DNA of 64,000 nt from Notospermus geniculatus (taxonomy: Eukaryota; Nemertea; Pilidiophora; Heteronemertea; Lineidae). The stretch is from assembly GCA_002633025.1 (NCBI GenBank), contig NMRB01000075.1, positions 341,526 through 405,525 of the forward strand. Direction: 5' to 3'. The stretch's first letter is position 1, and each line of letters begins with the position of its first letter. Both the position numbers and the translations under genes were made by a program. Below the pieces are notes generated by a model that searched no databases, was not told where the DNA came from, and worked only from the letters and a program-made list of their open reading frames with translations. Positions 58,017 to 64,000 of this stretch are shown piece after piece.

Positions 58017-61000
58017 GTGCAAAACGCCAACCATTTGTTATAAATTTAGCTGGGTAAACCACAGCTAGAAACTCTTCATAAAAACAGGCGTTAGTTGTAT
58101 AACACTTAACACCCATCTTCACAGTCAAATGACCTTGACGATATTGGCGAACTTCATCCAAAAACAAGCCTTTTTTCTACATTCAACACTGGACTGGAGA
58201 ACTCCCCAGTCATGATATCTCCAGTACGCCTACATGTACATACGTAAACCGGTCTAAAACGACGGTTCAATCACTTCAGAATGATATTTTCATATTGAAT
58301 TGATACTTGAGCGCCAGATACGACATTTGCATCGGATTAAATACGTCCAATACAGTATGATGAAACTGATGTGCCTGGATATAACTGCGCTTTCAAAGAC
58401 ACTCGCTCTACAACATGAAGAATCAGCCCCGATCGGAATCCAACCCAAAATCTCCTGATCTCAGGGGTGATAGAAGCTAGTTTTTCCCCTGCACCAATCT
58501 GACCTCGCCAAGCAACCGACATATAGGCCTACCTCTCACATAGATCTCCTTCTTTGTGTTGGTGGAAGTTGATTTCTGCTAAACAGAAAATGAAGCATAT
58601 GAAAAATATTACAGGAAAATGTAACTACATGTACAATCGAGTTATTGTCAACGAAAGAAGGTTCCATCTAACCTCACCACTTCTACAAAGTCATTAAAAA
58701 CTTCCTTGATAATTATCTTTTCAAAAAACTCACATAATTATCTTTTCTTTGTCGGCAGAAATCTTAATGAAATATTTAATTCGTCACATGAATCAGCTGT
58801 AGGGAATAATACACCGATCTCGTTCGGCGCGAGATCTTGACTGCTGTGTAAAGCACACGGTACCTAGCCTCGTTTTCGTTCAAATAATCCCGTTTATTTA
58901 GCAAATCGCCATCTTGGCAATCAGAAAACAAACTATTGACTTTCTATTGACTTATTTCACGATGATGGGTTCCAAGATGGCGCCTTATTTGAAGAAAATG
59001 GAGGCATGATGAATATTTCATTCCGTGCTACAGAGCTAGCTTGTTTGCTCAGCCGCCGATACACTGTACGCCCTCTCTGATTTTACTAATTAATGAGACT
59101 CGTCAAGACCTTCTTGTTCTTTTTATGGTGATGATGGGATACTTTTTTGCGGCTTTTCTACTTTCAACAATGCCACAGGCAATACAGATCCTTTCGTACA
59201 CCATCCTGAGGTAACCGGCACTTAATGTTTGCTCCCTCCGTCATCGCATGCATTTTTTTGTGCGCGGTTGACAGAGGAAGGGGTTTTACGCCGACTGACC
59301 CGGCGGAATAACGAGCAGCGTTGTACTCCTAAGCCTACAGCTAGCTTTGATAGCTACTTAAAATGTACCTACATTCTTATGCCTACAAGGAGCGAGCTTT
59401 GCATGAAGAAGTCGAAAATGAGGAGGATCTGGTGGCCATTTTGGTGTGGTCGATGGCAGTCCTCGTGTCGGCCTACAGCTGGTTCCCAGAAATTCTGTCA
59501 CCGGACTAGCCCGCGAACTAGTCACCGGAAATGTGCACTACATAGGCCTACAATTATATATTGCACGATGCACGCAACATACATTCTTACACCTTGTGCA
59601 GGTTTTCGTTAGGTATCTAGCATGGACATCTTGAACTGATATAGACCTAGCTTTCTTACCTCATCCGATGCTTCTTCTCCAGGACGACACACTGATTTGC
59701 GAAACGGCGGACAACGCTTGACGGCAAGAGCTCACGACGGCAAGAGCTCAAGAGCTTTCAGCTCCAGAGGAGCTGAAAGCTTGAATTTGTAATAAAGAAT
59801 TGAAGGCCGATACAGACGTGCCCTGCTAACGGACGCAGACCACAACGACGACGGACGTGTGCTGCAGGCTTTTAAAAGTACCCTGGAAAATACTGGTCTC
59901 AAGCCAAACATTCAGCCGACATTCATTGTTTGTCAGCGAATGATGCTGACGCCCAACGTAATTCGTCTGTCTCGTAGGCCTATTCGTCGGATGCAAAACC
60001 AGCCTTCGTGGACGCAGAGAAAAACACACGAAAGATTCATTGACTGAACCAGTCAATGAGAAGTAGGTTTTGTCATCTTTTCATGAAGATATGAACTTGT
60101 GTTTGATCAGATGCGGGAAGTGTGAAATCGGACCGCGTCTCAATGATATGATGTTTAACTTAGCTTCAAGCAAGGCATTGGGGCTGGCAGGTGAGTATTT
60201 ACTCAGTTTTATTCGTACGGTCACCTCAGTAAACCGCCGGTCCGTTACAGATTCACGGGAAAGAATTAGTAAAGACCGAACTTGATGTCTGAGAGTATAC
60301 AGTACAAAGTTTCAGCCCAATAGCGCCAGTGGTTACGAAACATGCCCTATAACGGACGCTGGACGACGACGACTACGACGACGGACATCGGACCACGGTA
60401 AGAGCTCACCAGGTGAGTTAAAAACCTGCCAATGCCAGTCGTGTTCTCGACACAGCCTTGTCTCCCGTTGTTGGGTAGCTGTTTCAAGACACTCAGAAAA
60501 AGCAACAGAGTCCAACTGAGTAGGTGATGACCTATTGAAATTGTCTTCAATCCTCTATGTAAATTTCAATCTTTTATTTCTAAAAGTAGTATTAACCTAC
60601 GTAGATGCAATAAAGTAAATCAACGACAAAGGGGTAGACAATCCATTTTGATGATCGACAATCGATGATTGCCGACCTTTTCCGATCGTCGTCGGCGATT
60701 GACACATCACCCACTCCGATCTTTGCTCTATCTGTTCACCTTACCTCTCATCCTAATAAATGCGCCAGCTTGTGAGGAATTCGATTTATCAGCGCCTCCC
60801 AGTCTCCACTTTTCGTTGCTATTGGTTACACTGTCAACAGCAAAGCCACGGAATGACAATTCCATTCGATGAGGCACCAGTGGAATAAGCGGATAGAAGA
60901 GGACACCTGAAAGGATAGTTCTTTGAAAATAATTTCGCTCATTCCTGATGGCGATATATCATTTAGCTCACCAGTTCATGAAGAAGGGGTCACCGGCTTG

Positions 61001-61167
61001 TAACCTGATCTGGTAGCTTCTTAGAAACTGCACTTTTTCCAGGCCTACATTAGCCAGGTTCTCGTCTCCGTGTCACTGGTGTAACGCGAATTCTGGCACA
61101 AAAGCGCACTGATGGAACAATCTGAATACTGAATTTCCTGAACGAAGATTAACGTTTTCGTTAAATG
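58017..61167. other. No supported gene
   Basis: Open frames are unrecognised. A small perfect hairpin, AAGAGCTTTCAGCTCC with GGAGCTGAAAGCTT, lies at 59749-59781. Related GACGACGACGG-rich tracts with TAACGGACGC recur near 59827-59865 and 60349-60390, a dispersed repeat. Confidence 0.4.
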
Positions 61168-61390
61168 GCCGCCGAGATTTTTTAAGAAACAGTACAACGG
61201 GAGAGTATACTAGTTTACAGTGTATCGCAGTTTTCGCTATAATGGCCGCCGAGATTTTTTAAAGAAACAGTACAACGGTAGAGTATACTAGTTTACAGTG
61301 TATGGCAGTTTGGCCGCTGAATTTTTTTAAAGAAACAGCACATGTACAACGGTATAGAGTATACTAGTTTACAGTGCATCGCAGTTTTTT
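61168..61390. repeat. Three-copy tandem repeat, unit about 75 bp
   Basis: Each unit has GGCCG(C)-GAGATTTTTTAA or a variant, AGAAACAGTACAACGG, TAGAGTATACTAGTTTACAG and TGTATCGCAGTTT or a variant. The third copy is diverged, with an added GTACATGT-like insert. Confidence 0.75.
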
Positions 61391-61404
61391 CGGTGGCATG
61401 CACA

Positions 61405-61434
61405 CATGTACATGTACATGTACATGTATATGTA
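61405..61434. repeat. ACATGT microsatellite
   Basis: About 30 bp of repeated ACATGT/GTACAT words, self-complementary, typical of the background in this genome. Confidence 0.8.
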
Positions 61435-61594
61435 TTACTCTAAACTCCAAGACTGCTCTTCTGACTCTGATTGAAATACATACAGAAAGAAAACCAGCCA
61501 CGAACAAATAAGGTCGTTTATGAATGGTAATGTATGTAGGCAATATCAAAAATTTTTGGCACTATGCTGTAATGTATTATGTCGACATCATGTG

Positions 61595-61792
61595 TTAGGC
61601 TCCTGTTCCATAGACGTTCCCGTTTCACTTTTCTCGCGTCACACTTCACGTTTTCCTTTCGTTCCTCGGAGAAAGCATGCCACAGGACAGGTAATGTGTG
61701 TCTCGTTGTGCGCTGAATCGAGGAACGAAAGGAAAACGTGAAGCGTGGCGCGTGAAAAGTGAAACGTGAACTTCTATGGAACAGGAGCCTTA
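61595..61792. repeat. 198-bp MITE with about 75-bp inverted arms
   Basis: TTAGGCTCCTGTTCCATAGA at the left is inverted at the right (TCTATGGAACAGGAGCCTTA). Inner arms include CACTTCACGTTTTCCTTTCG followed by TTCCTCG on one side and CGAGGAACGAAAGGAAAACG on the other. It lies about 200 bp upstream of the GPCR start codon. Confidence 0.75.
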
Positions 61793-61935
61793 AACGCAAG
61801 AATGAAAATGCATTGCCAAGTCATATTTTCGAACCATTATAACTATTTCCGTCTCCCATTTTCAAAATACACTGTACGCATACTCGCAAGTGTCTTCATA
61901 TAGATATTCTTTATATGGTCTGTTTATGTGGTATG

Positions 61936-61942
61936 TATAAAG
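61936..61942 (+). promoter_or_regulatory. Possible TATA box of the GPCR gene
   Basis: TATAAAG lies 55 bp before the ATG, leaving room for a start site near 61965 and a short leader. AT-rich background makes chance occurrence likely. Confidence 0.25.
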
Positions 61943-61996
61943 CATCAGAGCTGAGGAAAACACGAGGCGAGATCCAACTGTCAACACAGCAAGAGA

Positions 61997-63013
61997 ATGA
62001 AAGATACAGCATGGATCGTTGTCACAACTGAACCAAACTCGACTTCTCGAGTTTACTACACCATCTCAGGTAGAGGAGATTACGACCTCCTGCTGCAGGG
62101 CGTCGCCCAATGGCTTCAAGTATACGGTCCACTCGTCGTCCTTGTCATCGGAACGTGCGGGAATATCCTATCCTTCTTGCTCCTCTCACAGAACCAGTAC
62201 AAGACGTCTTCAACATGTCTCTACATGAAGACACTGGCTATTGTCGACTCCATCTTCCTTTTCTCTTCGATAGCCATTAACTATCACATGAAGTGGACAC
62301 CGCCGTCAACGAACAAGCCGCTTTTTTGTGCAATCATCAGTTCGTTCAAGAAAACTGCGCCGGCTATAGCCTCCGCTCTGCTCACGATGATGTCCGTGGA
62401 CCGTCTGATTGCTGTTGCGTTTCCTCTTAAAGCAAAGATATGGTGTAACGTTGGTCGAGCAAAGATCGCCATCTGCATCACTGTCCTCACACTATCCGTG
62501 CTCCATATGCCGATACCTTTCATCCGAACTTATATCACTCAAGAGGAAAACTGTAGACTCCACACGCTCAAACACTGGACACACCTGTACGCCAATTTCA
62601 GACTCAGCACTATATTCTACATTCCGCTAATTCTGTTATTCGTTTCTAACGTTACCATCATTTTCCTTGTCCACAAAAATAAGCGAAAGCGACGGGAGGT
62701 GCTCGAACCAGGTCGTGACAAGGGCGCAAAAATTCGTCAAGAAAGAGAGAGCTACATCACACTTATGTTACTAGCCGTCACCGCCAGCTCATTTTTCTGT
62801 CTCCTTCCGTTTCAAGTGTTTAAAATGTATTACAACTATGTCTACGTTCAACGATTTGATCAGCAAACTAGGATCGTTCACTCCTTTATCAATTCTCTTA
62901 CCGGATTTTTTCAGTTTTGTAACTATGGGATGAATTTTTACGCGTACACGCTTCCCATAGCAAAATTCCGGCGCGAGTTAAAGGTGCTTATATTTTGTCG
63001 CAAGGAAAAATGA
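61997..63013 (+). CDS. Intronless rhodopsin-class G-protein-coupled receptor
   Basis: A 338-aa frame with seven hydrophobic segments and A at -3 of the ATG. Landmarks: N-glycosylation site NST at residue 14; TM1 with GTCGN (N56); TM2 LAIVD (D84); C111 at the start of TM3; SVDRL in place of DRY (R136); C186 in the second loop; TM5 FYIP (P210); basic third loop KNKRKRREV; TM6 CLLPF (P271); TM7 NYGMNFYAY (N313, Y317) followed by KFRREL. TM4 lacks the usual tryptophan. The NFxxY TM7 ending and single-exon structure are common in expanded neuropeptide-type receptors of marine invertebrates. It acts at the plasma membrane; the ligand is unknown. No neighbour suggests a pathway. Confidence 0.9.
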   Translation: MKDTAWIVVTTEPNSTSRVYYTISGRGDYDLLLQGVAQWLQVYGPLVVLVIGTCGNILSFLLLSQNQYKTSSTCLYMKTLAIVDSIFLFSSIAINYHMKWTPPSTNKPLFCAIISSFKKTAPAIASALLTMMSVDRLIAVAFPLKAKIWCNVGRAKIAICITVLTLSVLHMPIPFIRTYITQEENCRLHTLKHWTHLYANFRLSTIFYIPLILLFVSNVTIIFLVHKNKRKRREVLEPGRDKGAKIRQERESYITLMLLAVTASSFFCLLPFQVFKMYYNYVYVQRFDQQTRIVHSFINSLTGFFQFCNYGMNFYAYTLPIAKFRRELKVLIFCRKEK

Positions 63014-64000
63014 GGAAAGTGTATATTGTTGATCCTTTGAATACTGAATAGACCGTCTCATGTCCTTTGAAGGTAGGTGTCTCTTTAGTCGTAAAAGACC
63101 ATGACCCCATTTATTACGTGAAATTGCACTCGATCAAATCCTACGCGATATCTCACGATGTTGCAAGATCTCGGGTTAAGTATGTCCTTTCTTTAAGGGC
63201 CGTGAACAATAGGGATATTTCGAAATCAAACGTTAAACGTAAACTTTACGACAACGTTATTTTTCGTACTACACATTATTATAACCAGATTTTATGTTGC
63301 ATTTTCGGTACAAAAATAACGTTGTCGTTAACGTTTGCATTTATCGTTTGATTTCGAAACCTCCCTAATGACTGCATCTTAACGGCCGCAAAAGGCATTC
63401 CGAAATGGTCAATTAAAAATAAGCAGCGGCTATCACAAGCATAACTAGAACTGTGAAATTTGCTTAACAGCAAATTTGATGGTCACCACATTGTGCATTG
63501 CAGTTTTGGGAGTCTGGAGGAAGGGGGTGAAGAAGGTGGATGTTTGGGTCCATGGGTGAGACAAATGGGTGTGGCTCTTTGGGTGACACTGCAGATGGGT
63601 CGCAGAGTCAAGTATCAAAGAACGAAATTTTTTAAAGAATACAGAAGTTTATTTTTAAAATAGAAATTGGAAAGTGCATGGTGAAGCAGGTCTCATACAC
63701 GTATCTCATCAATGCCAATAAAGATGAAAATTTCAAATTACAGATAAAAATTTCAAAACATAATATTTCTTGAAGGCAGTAGCTATCCTCGTGAATACTC
63801 TCATCTCAGGCTTAGTGAGTTAGTACTGATCTGATGTCTGATTTAAAGATGACGACGCTTTAGGCCCGCTATGCATCTTCCGACCCGAGCAGAGACAACA
63901 TGACATGTACAAACTTTCGCAGCTGAAATGAAAAAAAAAAGAAATTAGGGCCTAGGCCTAGGCCTAATGTCAGAGCAGGGGGGCCTGGCTGGGCCTAGCC
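63014..64000. other. 3' flank of the GPCR gene, no further gene
   Basis: Contains the MITE at 63210-63367 and a GGGTG-rich tract near 63520-63600. The window ends in AGGCCTAGGCCTA-type sequence. Confidence 0.45.
63210..63367. repeat. TAGGGAG-family foldback MITE, copy 2
   Basis: The left arm TAGGGATATTTCGAAATC with AACGTAAACTTTACGACAAC is matched by the inverted right arm ending CCTCCCTA. It shares the GCATTTTCGGTAC-AAAATAACGTTGTCG loop-side words with 34265-34417. It lies about 200 bp after the GPCR stop. Confidence 0.7.

Noticed and set aside
59229-59612. 127-codon plus-strand frame
   Set aside because: Composition is not protein-like, with no family similarity I recognise, and it begins in a fragment of the ATCCTGAG repeat family.

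Overview
The window is metazoan nuclear DNA. Genes are split by GT-AG introns, intergenic stretches are long, and the sequence is dense in short inverted-repeat elements. The recurring words AGGCCTA and ACATGTA suggest a marine invertebrate (echinoderm, hemichordate, lancelet or lophotrochozoan); I cannot place it further. Most of the 64 kb is non-coding, and three single n characters (5801, 35111, 46784) behave as assembly gaps.

Region 1 (4.2-15.6 kb, minus strand) is a cluster related to the Na+/K+-ATPase beta subunit. Gene A (4180-7320) and gene C (12102-15597) each have five exons with identical intron phases (1,1,0,0). Copy B (9858-11853) is a duplicated block of exons 2-5 with no exon 1. 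The predicted proteins (224 and 222 aa) keep the six ectodomain cysteines and the C-terminal beta-subunit core. The usual cytoplasmic tail and transmembrane anchor are replaced by a short signal-peptide-like exon, so they look secreted.

Region 2 (15.6-42.3 kb) has no gene I can support. It holds tandem duplications, many miniature inverted-repeat elements (several nested, some with visible target-site duplications), and an assembly duplication at 34.4-36.3 kb that captures filled and empty versions of one insertion site.

Region 3 (42.4-45.9 kb, minus strand) encodes an NR2E-group (Tailless/PNR-like) nuclear receptor: second zinc finger, hinge and complete ligand-binding domain. The first zinc-finger exon is not visible and may lie in the gap at 46784. 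A candidate first coding exon is at 55415-55470. Two tRNA-like SINE heads and a non-LTR reverse-transcriptase fragment lie in or next to this gene.

Region 4 (46-64 kb) is mostly repeats, including a 393-bp foldback element made of nested CCATGG and CCTAGG palindromes. It ends with an intronless rhodopsin-class GPCR gene on the plus strand (61997-63013). The three gene groups show no evident shared pathway. The most unusual content is the ectodomain-only beta-subunit cluster and its missing-exon duplication.
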